Assembly (NCBI GenBank): GCA_030407315.1
Contig: JALQPE010001767.1
Coordinates: 31,380-95,379 of the forward strand
DNA length: 64,000 nucleotides
Reading direction: 5' to 3'
Source of the DNA: Asparagopsis taxiformis
Taxonomy: Eukaryota > Rhodophyta > Florideophyceae > Bonnemaisoniales > Bonnemaisoniaceae
Part shown: in pieces, positions 20,984 through 31,697 of the stretch
How the letters are laid out: each line of letters opens with the position of its first letter
How positions within the stretch are numbered: position 1 is the stretch's first letter
Translations under genes and position numbers: made by a program
The notes under the pieces: model-generated
Databases searched by the model: none
What the model saw: the letters and a program-made list of their open reading frames with translations, nothing else
Told to the model about the DNA's origin: nothing

Positions 20984-22554
20984 GCTCCCTCATATACTTA
21001 TCGTTCTCCGTCCCCTTCAGCTTCCACAATTATTCTTCCGCCTCCGTGCCCCCTCTCACGGTTTCCATTCTTTCATCTCCACCATCCCCTCCACTTGTCT
21101 GCAGACATGCTCGATACCCGTCCACCAGCCGACCATGCCACCTCCGTACTCCCTCCCTCCCCTCTGCCATTCCCACGAACACGTCTTGGACAAGATCATG
21201 TAGTCGTGCCCCCATCACCAGTCCCCCCTCATCTTCTTCTAGCCATACCACACTGTGCCTCGAAAACATACGCACCACTGACAATACATCATCCACATCC
21301 CACAGCTTCTCAATCGCCCCCAGTGGAAGACACATCTTCTTCTACACACGCAAAACTACTGAAACATCTCTCCCACTCTCATCCTCTGCCCCTCCTACAC
21401 TCTCTCCAGACACACTAGGTGCGACTGTATAGCTACATCCAACCCCCGATGTCTACTCTAGCTTTCTGCCCCCGACAGCTGTACACTGCTCCGCCTGAGG
21501 CTCTCCTCGTATTGATCAATGGCATTCGGTCCACACACATCTCGGAGTCGACCAAACACCTCTTGCGTCCCAGACCCAGCAACACTCAGTGCCAGTGGCA
21601 GTCCCACACATACCTCAATGATGCCCTCAAGTGCATCACGGTTGGCGGATAACCACGACACCACCTCGTTACTCTTGATCCTAGCGTACTTGCATAGAAT
21701 CTCGGTACATGCTTCCCTTCGCAAATCTTCAGGACTCACTGCAATTGGCACACCATGCGTCGGTACTCTCCTAATCGCCTCATTCCCCGTCGAAGTCAGC
21801 ACTTTGAAACTTCCTCCCTCATCAATCTCTTGCACACCTTTACAGGCGGTATCCACCAACGTGTGCACAACGGGATCGAGATCCCACACGTCGTCGAAGA
21901 TGAGGAGGAAGCGCTTCGCCGCTAGTAGGTCGAAAAGCTTTTCGAAAATGATAGATCCATCATGTTCACACGCGTATTGTCTTTTGCAGCGAGATGAGTG
22001 ATTTTGTCGAGGAAATCTGGGAACGCATCGGAGACAATCTCCGAAAGCTAGTCGAATAGCCTCTGCACTTTGGCGTTGTGGCCCAGTTCAATGTAACACA
22101 CGCCGTCTGGGAAGTTTTGCGAAACATCTGCGCGTCTGCCGAGGGCGCGCAAGATAGTGGTTTTGCCTGCGCCTCCGATGACGACAAGTGCTATAGCGGT
22201 TTTGTTTGGGTTGTTGGACAGAATGGAGAGCTTGGCCTTGCTTTCTGGAGTGCGGGAGTTTCGGGAAAAGTCGAGTACAATCTGGGGAGAGTTTCGGGGG
22301 ACGTGGAAAACGGAGGGCTGCAGGGTGTGCGGGGAATGTGACGGCTGGATGGAACATGGTGCAGGAGTCGAATGGGGAGGCAGATGAGAGGGCTGGGACA
22401 CTGGATGGGGTGAGGAATACTGAGCGATGGGGGAGTTGCTGCGGTGGAGGGAACGGGACTTGTGGTATGAGGTGGGGGCGCTGGATGGCTCGGAGGAGGA
22501 GGGATTCGGGGTGGGGCTGAGCGGTTGACTCGGAAATTTTGCGTGACGATGCAT
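20984..22554 (-). pseudogene. NB-ARC NTPase relic
   Basis: The minus strand carries the hallmarks of an NB-ARC STAND NTPase in shifted frames. From 5' to 3': a Ser/Pro-rich low-complexity start; the P-loop VVIGGAGKTTILRAL near 22150-22190; the Walker B block RFLLIFDDVWDLD near 21880; VCVGLPLALSVAG (the GLPL motif) near 21600; and an ARC2/winged-helix-like piece (LHDLVQDVFV, then WHGRLVDGYRACL) near 21100-21200. There is an in-frame TAG soon after the P-loop (about 22050) and frame changes before Walker B and again before the winged-helix part, so it is broken. NB-ARC proteins act as nucleotide-switch sensors in immunity and cell death. The gene lies head-to-head with the tubulin-cofactor-D relic, almost touching at 22553. 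Confidence 0.8.
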
Positions 22555-25249
22555 GTGTGCATTGTCCGAACGTGGAAAAATCTCTGAAGCTGCTGCACGG
22601 TTACTTGCTCGTGTGCTCTCCCGGCATGATATGCACCATCATCGAAACAATATTCTCAACTGGTCCGTTGACGAAGCCCTGACATCCTCTGCGACACAAC
22701 AACTACGAACAAGTCTGTTGTACTTTCTCGGTGCCTTGTTCAAACACGCGCAACGTTCAGATTTGCGCGATGTTGTACCGCAACTTCTCTTTCCAATCCA
22801 ACAGTTGTCTAGCGAAATAGAGCAATATTCAGAGACTGCCACCACCACCAGTGATGCGCATCTTGCGGTCAAACTTGTGCAGCGTGTCGCACTTGTGTTA
22901 CTTCCACCGCGTGTGGTATCTTGGCGTTACTCGCGTGGAACAAGCGTTTTCTTCGCACCTTCAATGCAGGTGACACATCCAGAACGTTCGGAGACACCAG
23001 ATAATTCAAAAGTACAGTCAGTTGAAGATCCGGATGATGAAATCGATGAGCAAACTGCCGAGTACCTCGAAATCATCATCGACATTTTACTCACCGGACT
23101 GCAACATCGTGATACAGTAGTGCGATGGTCGGCCGCAAATGGCATCGGGCGAGTCTCAGCTCGTCTACCGCAGGATCTTGCTCAAGACGTCACCGACTCC
23201 ATCATGGAACTTGTTGCGAATCCTTCAGCGGCTCGAGCCGATGCAGGCTGACAAGGTGCCTGCCATGCAATTGCTGAACTGGCTCGCCGCGGTCTAATTC
23301 TGCCGGCGACACGTCAGTTTTCGTCTATATTCTCCGTCATTCGCAAAGCGGCCGTTTTTGACGTCCGGCGTGGCGCAAATTCAGTTGGTGCGCATGTACG
23401 CGATGCTGCCTGTTATGTTGTTTGGGCTGTCGCGCGAGCTTATGCAAGTGAGGATGTTGCAGCATATGCTGATATTATCACAAATTTTATGCTGCCTGTG
23501 GCGCTTCTTGATCGAGAAGTGAACTGTCGTAGAGCGGCTGCTGCTGCGTTGCAAGAGTGTGTCGGGTGTCTATCGACAGATCTGTTCAGAGAAGGTATCA
23601 GGCTAATCACAGTTGCGGATTATTTTTCTCTCGGCGACCGAAACAGCGCATATCACAGTCTAGCTCCTGAAGTTGCTGGCTTACCTGATGGGATTTACTT
23701 CAAATGCATCGTTGACGAGGTTTGGATGAGAAAGCTTGTGCATTGGGACATTACCATCCGAACACTTGCAGCAAAGGCTCTTACCGCTCTGGTCGCAGTT
23801 GATAAAGAAAATGTTATTGCTACCAGGGTACTGCCAGAGCTACTGGACATGGCCACTCGAAGGGGTGACCCGGTTATCCGTCATGGCGCTACACATGGTA
23901 TTGCAGAAATTGTCAAGGTGGTACATACTGGTGGTCTCAAGACACATGGAGCGGCGATCATTGAAATACCGGTACGTTGCGTTTGATTGGTTGTTTTCAA
24001 TAAGCGATGAAAAAGAAAACTTGTAGCTGACCAGTCGATCATATTTTTCGCACACACAGGAGCGTCTGAAGAATGGCAACTTTTTCAAAGGGCGAGCGGG
24101 AGATGAACTGCGGATGGCGTGTTGCTATCTTTTGGAAAGTGTGGCGACTGGAGCTAGTGAATTGTTGCTCAAATTGGCGAACGGGAGAAAGAGTGCTGAA
24201 CTGGGCTTGGGAATATTCTCGGTTGTGGTAAGGAGAACATGTATGGTGCAGCGAGCAGAGCTTATACAGCCATTTGCACAAGAGTAATTGCGAATGATGT
24301 TGAGTGGCACACTGCAGTAACGAAGCGGATTCTGGACGGGCTAAGAAATAGTAAATTGCTTGAGCACCAGTGTGGGTTCGCACTGGTGGCCGGAGCTTGT
24401 GCGGAATCGGAGATTTCAGAGCAAGTTGTTGATGTATTGGCCAGACAAGTATGGGAAAACAAGGATGCTGCGGTGAGACGCAACGCGGCGACATCGCTTG
24501 GCAGGGTACCGGTGGGTGTGATGTATGAAAAGTTTGTAGAGATTGTTGATGCACTTGTATGTGGGATGGGCGACTATGGCACGGACGAACGGGGTGACGT
24601 GGGGTCATGGGTAAGAGAGGCCAGCATGCGAGCTTCGACAGATTTGGTGGAAAGCATGTGTAACTGTGATGCAAGAGGAATTGATTTGGAGAGTACAGAG
24701 GCGTTGATGCGCATTTCGCGAGGCATTGTTAAGCAATTCTGTGGAAGAATCGATCGCACGAGAGGCATTGCGGGCCAGGTACTTGCGTCATTTTGCAAAT
24801 TGTTTACAAAGCGCGAGGGGTTGGAAACAATTAGGACGGTGTGCAACGAACTGAAGCGCGTTTTCCGACTGGGCGCGCAGGAGCAGTTGGAAGTAGTGGA
24901 CTTTGTGGACTGCAATAGCGTATTCGGAGCGGCGACGGAGCTGTTGGAAAGTGAGGATTTTGGGGCGTGTGTGATGCAGGGGTTTGTATCTTCTGGCGGT
25001 GGAATGGGACATCAATCGAGGAGCGCGCTCAATTTGTTAGGGCAGTATATGCGCGATGCGAATGTGGCATCGAGGAACAGTGCTGTACTGAGAATCGCTG
25101 GAATAGTCGAAGACGGGGACCAACGACGGAGGTTGGCGGGGATGCACGTGATCGAGGAATTGGCGATAAGAGAGGCATCGTGGCAAGTTGATGCTGAAGT
25201 GAAGGCTGTGAGCTCGGCGGAGCTGATTGGCTACAGCGCAGGACATTAG
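22553..25249 (+). pseudogene. TBCD: Tubulin-folding cofactor D (TBCD) relic with an intron
   Basis: The plus strand encodes HEAT-repeat sequence characteristic of tubulin cofactor D, the chaperone that binds beta-tubulin during alpha/beta dimer assembly. Recognisable stretches are DTVVRWSAANGIGRVSARLP, CHAIAELARRGLILP, FDVRRGANSVGAHVRDAACY and GDVGSWVREASMRA. There is an in-frame TGA at 23249-23251, where the family has a Trp. A spliceosomal intron is clear at 23970-24059 (GTACGT...CACACAG). Near 24270-24290 the frame shifts by one base. Compared with about 1,200 residues in the family, the N-terminal 100 or more residues and part of the C-terminus are missing. With a stop, a frameshift and truncations this is a pseudogene. 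The retained intron shows it came as genomic DNA rather than through an mRNA. It lies inside the 10.65-kb insert. Confidence 0.85.
23970..24059 (+). other. Spliceosomal intron in the TBCD relic
   Basis: 90 bases, GT...AG, with a pyrimidine-rich end before CACACAG. The cofactor-D protein sequence continues on both sides in a consistent frame (...AAIIEIP | ERLKNGNFF...). Confidence 0.8.
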
Positions 25250-28200
25250 AATCCGGAGAAATGGTGATGATGGTGATGGATTACATCCTACTGTGGAAGG
25301 CAGGGAAAATTGGCATTGGTTGCAGACGTTTAGAACCTCAGCTGTCCAATGCCATGAAAGGCAGTCTTTGGAAAGCCTTGGGCACGGTGCAAGCTCTTTC
25401 CTTGCCTCTGATCGGGTTTGATAACGCCTCTGGCAGCGAATCACGGCAAGAAAAATTGGCTGATATGAGATGTCGTATATTGTCTGCCAGTTGGGACTCC
25501 CAACTTGGGAATCAAGGGACGAAATGGTGCCTTGCTGGCATCGAGTATACACGTGTACTCGGGGGAGGACGAGGCGTTCGACGTTTATCTGCAAAACTGA
25601 CGAAAGAAAATATCTCTACCCTGATTCATGCGCCCTAATGAGGCCAATACAACGTGTCGGATGTCGCCCACGTTTCCATATCCTGTTTGCGAACACTACA
25701 CATACTCTATTCCTATTCGACTTGTCTCAAGGTAGAACAAGTACTATACACAAAGTACACCCGGACCACGGTTCGTGTACACTTTTCCATGGTGTATCAT
25801 GTGTACACTAGCACTACATGCAGCGCATGGTGTACTCGTTCGAACCAACTGTTGCACCCACGCGGGAGCAAATGTATACGTTCAGTAGCTACCCGATTCC
25901 GCCCACCATCAAGTTCAGCGAACAATACCGCTAGTCGAGCTCAAGTCTTCCAATCTGTAGCCACTTTCCGATTTTTCCAAACCCGAAACAGGCGTTTGCA
26001 ATGACGCCAAATAACTTCCAGTCGCAACCTGAACATGCTGCCATGTTGCGTTCGACGAGTACATTCACAGCGACCCCTCCGTAGGCAGCATCCATCACCT
26101 GATCAACTCGCAGTCCACAACTGAACAGAACCTACAGCATCAAATTCCGCTCGCAAAATCTATCGTACGCCATTGAGCAGGATTTCTGCAAGAGGTAATG
26201 ATACTTCAACCTGTAACTGCACGCGCATACAGACACATTGTTTGCTTTCAGCCCGTGTGTCCGACGCAGCCTGTGAGGCAGTAGGAAATGGATTTGTGCG
26301 GGATATCATACAGCAATAGCTTGGTTGTTCCCATGCATAGTCTACGACCTGCGTTGCGCTCGTTCTCAGCAATATTCCAAGTCCATCGTTATCCGTTTGG
26401 TGACTACAATTGCTGAACGGATTTCAGATCTGCATGCAAAGTAGAGTGGATAGCCACTTGACAATCTTCCCTCGCTAGTGTAGTTTGCACATATACGAGC
26501 ACTTTGACCGACGAAGCGTTCCGCGCCCCTTCGTTTCACTTTCGCTAGCGGCCGTTGTAGGCGGACGCCTGTTCCGTCCAGCAAGTAGTAATCCATCCAA
26601 GCATGGCTACTCACAACTCGAAGAAGATCTCATTGCCCGAGTCCACTGTTCCGCAGCACATGAATAGTAGCGCTACACGACGATGGGGTCTGCTCGTATA
26701 GCGCACTGCTGCACTCTACCCATCCCTAAAACGTTACACTACCTCCAATCTACGTACCACATAATTCCATACGCATTCCGCAACTTGCCCTACTATCAAT
26801 CGTCACTGCAAAATAATAAATGCATGCATGGGGAGCGTCAACGGATCAGCACCTCTTCTGGTTTCCAGACGCATCCCGGTCTCCATGATCGTGTTCTCAT
26901 TCTCGTCTATAAACCTGTCCTGTTTCCTTCTTTTGCACTGCCCTCATCTTTCAACTTTTCTGACATCTACAGAGCCGGTGCGACTGAAAGAAGCTGCCAC
27001 ACATTGAACGCCATCAGTGTTTGTGGTCTAATACTATGTAGTTGTAAATATCGCGCTGTCGTAGTACTCGGAAGAACAATGGTTCTGGTGCAGTCCAGAT
27101 AGTCGATCCGGTCACGAAAAACAATTACTGGACGCGTGAGACTGTAAGTATGAATAGTGTGCATAGCGTATGTAGGCGGAACTAAAATAGTTTAACAGCG
27201 AATGTATCCAACCATGCGTTGATGGAATAGAGTATGGCATGGAGCGGATCACGTAGTCGCAAGTGCCGCAGTGCAGAACCTGAGAAACGCATTCAGCGCC
27301 ACGATGGCATCAACACTCAGCGGTCACAACCAACACATTCATTCATGTGACGCAACCGGTGCGCGCACTCAGATGCTATCAGTGGTGGGAAGAATGGTCC
27401 AAGCATTTCGCATCGTCATTATTATCGCGTCGCACGAGGTGGTTTTGACGCGACGCGGCGGCTCGCAAGACCAATACAGTGTACATACTGTCGCGCTCTC
27501 TTGCTTAGCACCCACTACCATGGGCAACGACAACAATTGCTGTCGAGCGCTACCACAGTTGCATCCATCGCGACAACGCTGTGGCGAAAACACAGACCGC
27601 ATTCCCGGGGAGTACGCATGCCAACGTGAGCTTTCGTGTGCGATGATGTCGATTCGACACTCTCCTCATGTTCGGTAGTGTATGGTTTGAGCTCAGTGTC
27701 GATTGAAACTTCCAAATAGTTCACATTGACTCGGAATCGCTCTGTCCACATCAATTAACAGTTCGAGTCGTCTCAATCTTCGTAAAAATCTCGATCCATT
27801 CCGATTTGCGTCCATCATTGTGCACTCATCATGATCCAACAAACGGCAAGCCAGTTTTCATCCCTGCGCCATCCGAACTTAAAATCCATCCCCCGAAATG
27901 GCGCCGATGGCCGCAACATTGCCAATTGTTGTCTGCAAGCAGCTCATACGTCTCGTGTAGCAGTCTCAACCTCACAAGAACTTCCTGACTTCTAAAGATT
28001 GATTGTTCTACATGTCGAACACACAATTGTGACTGGTGCAGGGATGTTTTCTGTGTCGGAGTGCACTTAGCTGTGACCGATCATGGTCGACTGTTGCTCG
28101 CGCCGTTTGTGAAGATGTGTACGGAAGCCAGTGCTTACCATGATGCGTGTGAAATCCGAAACGCTGCGAGGTGCACCGTATACGTCAACTGGCTCCACGT

Positions 28201-29278
28201 TTCCAGTCTACGTACGAAATCATCACGTGCATGTATCGACCCCCGGTTGCAACAACAGTCTTGACAGCATTCACCCAGACCGAATCCTACATCTCGTTGT
28301 ATAGCGGTCGCGCTGCATTTGAAAACATAACGTCTGTGTCACACACTGTCACCATTGCACCTCGTCCGTTTCAACCATAGCTTAATTAATTCCAGCACAA
28401 CTACGTTGACTTATAGCCTCGATCACACAATTTTTGATTCCAGCATTCCTTTATCATCTTTCTACCTTTCACTCTACTATTTCTCATCCACGAGTACTAC
28501 TCGGACCAGCAGCCCGCCCCCTCTTCAGACGGCCCATCGCCTCCACGATCGCATCTCCGATCTTCTCGACAAATGTACATATACTACTCTATAATATATA
28601 TTATAGAGTAGTATACGTCTAGCCGAATGTTTGTGCGAGCAAGAAGCAACCAGTTCAATTCAGGGCGAAGTGATTTGACTCCTTTCACTTCATTCCAGTT
28701 CATGAATGCATTGTATTTTAATTTGACAGTCCGTCGGTTGGTCGGATGGGGCTGAATAACGCAACACAGGTTTGACCTACGCATGCGTGATATCGCCAAA
28801 GACTGCGGGCATGTGTGGTCGGGTCACGTGCCAGGCGTCAGGGTGTGAGCCAGCACAGACGGTCGCATGAACACCGTCAGATGGTTACCGTCTGCTTAGA
28901 ATAATATGTTGCCGACAACTGGCCATGTGAATCAACCATATGATTGAATAGATTTAAAAAAGTGAGTGAGCGAGCGAGTGGCAGAAATAGTAGGTGAGCA
29001 AAATTGAAGAAGGAAACGATACAGACGTACATCTGTGTACAACTGCAACAAACTGTACAGTCATCAAGTGGCAGTGGTTCGTGATATAGTGTCCCCCAGA
29101 CATATACCAAATTTCCCGACGTCAGCACAATGCTGCGCATTGTTTACAAAAGAACAGTGCCCGGATATACCGAGTTGAACATGGACCGGAACACGCAGTC
29201 CGTCTTGCTGATGCAAACAGTTTCATGAATCAAGCCCTGCGAAAAAAACGGTGGATTCGCCCACAAGAATGACATTGG
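25250..29278. other. About 4 kb of the 10.65-kb insert without a recognised gene
   Basis: Many short open frames on both strands, none with a recognisable domain. The first of these, 25261-25638 plus (MVMMVMDYIL...), directly follows the TBCD relic and might be a degraded extension of it; I could not confirm that. The rest looks like decayed non-coding sequence, apart from the palindrome at 28580-28615. Confidence 0.4.
28580..28615. repeat. Perfect 36-bp AT-rich palindrome
   Basis: TATACTACTCTATAATAT (28580-28597) is immediately followed by its exact reverse complement. No spacer. Within the 10.65-kb insert. Confidence 0.95.
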
Positions 29279-29662
29279 TCACTGTCGCAACATCACAGAG
29301 CCGTCCGAGCCGGGAGGAAATGCGAAACGTGCCCTACAAATTACTGAGCGTCTCCGTGGCGCGGGGATGATGGTGCGGAATGAAGGCTGGCAAGCCTTGA
29401 GGAACACGCAGAAAATGGTGGACTGCAAATCGGTGGCAGCAAGAGCAGGGAAGTTGTTGAGGTCTGCAATGGAAACCCTAAAGTTGGGCGTGTTGACCTG
29501 GGTGCCGCGGGAGAAATGGATGCGGAAGTCGAGGTTGCTGGGACCGGAGTGCACGGCCTGGGGCTTTGTCGAGGCCGAGACTGGGGATCGAGGCGACAGA
29601 TACGGAGAGCAAGCAGGAGAGCAGAGCGAACAGCAGGGAGAGTGTACCGGAGCGAGCCATTG
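29279..29662 (-). pseudogene. Possible small secreted-protein relic
   Basis: On the minus strand an ATG at 29662 begins MARSGTLSLLFALLSCLLSV, a good signal peptide. After about 30 codons the frame shifts by one base into HSGPSNLDFRIHFSRGTQVN and NNFPALAATDLQS, which continue to 29279. The join across a single-base shift suggests a broken gene for a small secreted or lumenal protein. No family recognised. The signal peptide is the only firm feature. Confidence 0.35.
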
Positions 29663-30567
29663 CAGCGAGCGGGTGAGCGAAATGTAACGAGCTGGATGTG
29701 CGATTGATGGATGGGGAAAGTGACGTCAAGTTTGATGACAAACTGATGATGATGATGGCGTTGTACAGAGACTGGTGTTGTAGCGTTTAAAAGGTTGATG
29801 GGCAGCGACCGCGAGATGGGAGTGGGGAAGGTGATGTGGAGCTGTGGCTATGAGTGTGAATTGATCGACGCACCATGGCGGGACGGGATGAGATGGTGCA
29901 CGGTGGAACGTGCAAGGACGGATGGCAAAGGAGAAGTTAAGTTGAGCAGTAGATAAATTGCTCAACCCAGGGTAGGGTTACTGGATTCCTTGAGATAAAT
30001 GTGCCAGCCATATAATTCTTCGTTCCGAAGCTAGAAATATCTTCTACGTGCCTTGGAATCTCAATTTTGATCAATGTATAATTTAAAAGTAAATATTGCA
30101 GCAAATTATGAACATCAATTCGAAATATTTGAGTCTCAGCCCAAAAAGTTCCGTTCGAAAAATCTGTTTACGGGATGGCACATATCGATCAATGTAATGT
30201 CTTATACAAATGATTAAGCTTACAGTTGTGAGTAATAAATTTTAGGAGAGGTTTTGAGTAAGTGAGAAGTTTTCAAAACAGCCTATCTGTTGTTCATCTT
30301 TCGGGCATCTGCCGAAACTGAGCCATTCCAACGGGAAGGAATGAGATAGGAATCCAGGTCAGCGAACATCTTCCGTACATCAACCGCGGCAGTGGACTTG
30401 AATTGGCTTTCATAGGGCTATCTTCCGTCTATCGATGTTTCAATGCATACAAGCTGACGAATTTGCAATTATCACATCTGCCACACCATTGTACATCATG
30501 CAGTAATCATTTCAAAATTGCTGTTCATCAGACATGTATCATTCGGCTATCTTCATGTCTTACTGGG
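29663..30567. other. Right end of the 10.65-kb insert, no gene seen
   Basis: AT-rich sequence ending in TCTTACTGGG. I see no coding signal and no subterminal repeat matching the left end. Confidence 0.4.
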
Positions 30568-31549
30568 CACGTTCCCAAAAAGTACCCAAACAATTCCTGG
30601 ATTGGAGTTTGTTCCATGGGACCCAAGTCAAATGGGAACTTGTCCGACGTATCGAGATAGGTTGCATCCGCGAAATTTTCCATCACTGTATACCCTCGCT
30701 CGTTGATTTCCGTTCGGCAATTGTGGAAGTACGCCATACCAGTGCCGGCCTCATACGAATACTTCCAGCTTGCAGACATTCGCGCAACCTGGGCAAAGTC
30801 CAGCCTCGAGGGTAGAAACGTCGATGTAGGCTCACACATCGCCTTGACAGCCATCTTCCACGCTGCGAAGAACATCGGATAGACGTGATCGATTTCGAAT
30901 AGCACACGAGCCCGATGTTGTTCCGGAATATGCAGCCCCTCGAACACAGGGTCCATTGCCACTTTCTTCAAATATCTCACCTCTCTGCCCTCCTCATCGA
31001 TTTAGACACTCTCCAGTAACAACCTGAGCTCAATCGGGGGCAGACAGCCAACCCTCACCGATGCGATGAAGTCCGCGGGACACTCCGCCAGATGATGCCC
31101 TTCGGCTCGGTCTTTGGCTTGGAAATCTTCAGGAAGAGATGGAATACGGTCGTCGAACAGGAGGTCGTCTTCAGAAGCAGAGTCACGAACGATGTAACCG
31201 TCTTCATCGACTTCCACTCCTTCCGGAACAGTGAATGTAATTGTCACTTCGCGGACCCCCTTGCTTTCGACTTGGCCCTCGTCTGCACCCTTTTTGTCTT
31301 CCTCGTCCGAAGCGGTATGGACAGATTCTTGGTCGGAGGGAGTCGCGCCAGCACCTTGCTTATCTTGGGGGACAATCTGAAGGGCAGAATCGGGGGAGCG
31401 GGCGGAGTCTTCGTCACCCTCATCACCGGAAGCAGTGGCTTGTTGTTGATCGGTGGGTTTATCAACAACGGCATGTTCTTCTTCCCCGGCGGATTGTTGT
31501 ACCACAACCGGCTCTTCTTCCTCGAGGCGTGTGCTCCCCGTCGAGCGAA
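30568..31549 (-). pseudogene. N-terminal and middle part of the 2OG-Fe(II) dioxygenase gene, copy A
   Basis: The minus strand matches residues about 70-390 of the copy-B protein: the acidic linker, VTITFTVPEGVEVDEDGYIV, IDEEGREVRYLK, AMDPVFEGLHIPE, and QELFGYFLGT at the insertion point. An in-frame stop replaces a Glu codon after LLLESV (about 31006-31011), where copy B reads ESVEIDEEGRE. The gene is cut upstream at 31549 by element 2, removing the basic N-terminus, and downstream at 30568 by the 10.65-kb insert. It is clearly dead. Confidence 0.85.
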
Positions 31550-31607
31550 AACACTGATTTCGCTATGAACAGAACGTACTTTCCAAACCAGAATCCAACT
31601 TTCTGAA

Positions 31608-31670
31608 GTTGATTGAACATGAGAGGTGTTTTTCATATTGATTGAATAGGATAACAAAGTTGATTGAACT
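31608..31670. repeat. Subterminal TTGATTGAA repeats of element 2
   Basis: Three copies of TTGATTGAA within about 60 bases, starting roughly 58 bases inside the left end. Their spacing suggests binding sites for the element's transposase. Inference only. Confidence 0.6.
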
Positions 31671-31697
31671 ACTCGTGTCGTCGAAGACGAGGCGTTT

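Larger units (their letters stand above)
19918..30567. mobile_element. 10.65-kb insert with CCCAGTAAGA ends carrying host-gene relics
   Basis: The left end begins CCCAGTAAGA (19918) and the right end is its complement TCTTACTGGG (30558-30567). The dioxygenase gene reads CAC on both sides (19915-19917 and 30568-30570), while copy B has it once (around 47415), giving a 3-bp target duplication. The TIR is only about 10 bp and the subterminal sequence differs, so evidence for transposition rests mainly on the empty-site comparison. No transposase is recognisable inside. Instead there are back-to-back relics of an NB-ARC gene and a tubulin-folding-cofactor-D gene, plus about 5 kb without a recognised gene. 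The best reading is a non-autonomous transposon that captured genomic DNA. A 3-bp duplication is used by CACTA and Harbinger elements; I cannot assign it further. Confidence 0.75.
5199..31549. mobile_element. Giant element copy A (left part), interrupted by two inserts and entered by a third
   Basis: Copy A begins at 5199. The shared sequence AACGTCTGTGTTCTCGG occurs here and at 43168 (copy B), and homology between the copies then runs through the terminal repeats, a decayed minus-strand gene, an R unit and a 2OG-Fe(II) dioxygenase gene. In copy A that gene lies in three pieces (7609-7908, 19244-19917, 30568-31549), separated by a transposon at 7909-19243 and a second insert at 19918-30567. 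It ends at 31549, where a third element starts. What follows in copy B (ParB-like, MTase-SET and so on) is not found in copy A within the window. Both left ends sit inside retrotransposon frames (gypsy Gag, copia Pol). No right end or target duplication can be seen. Confidence 0.75.
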
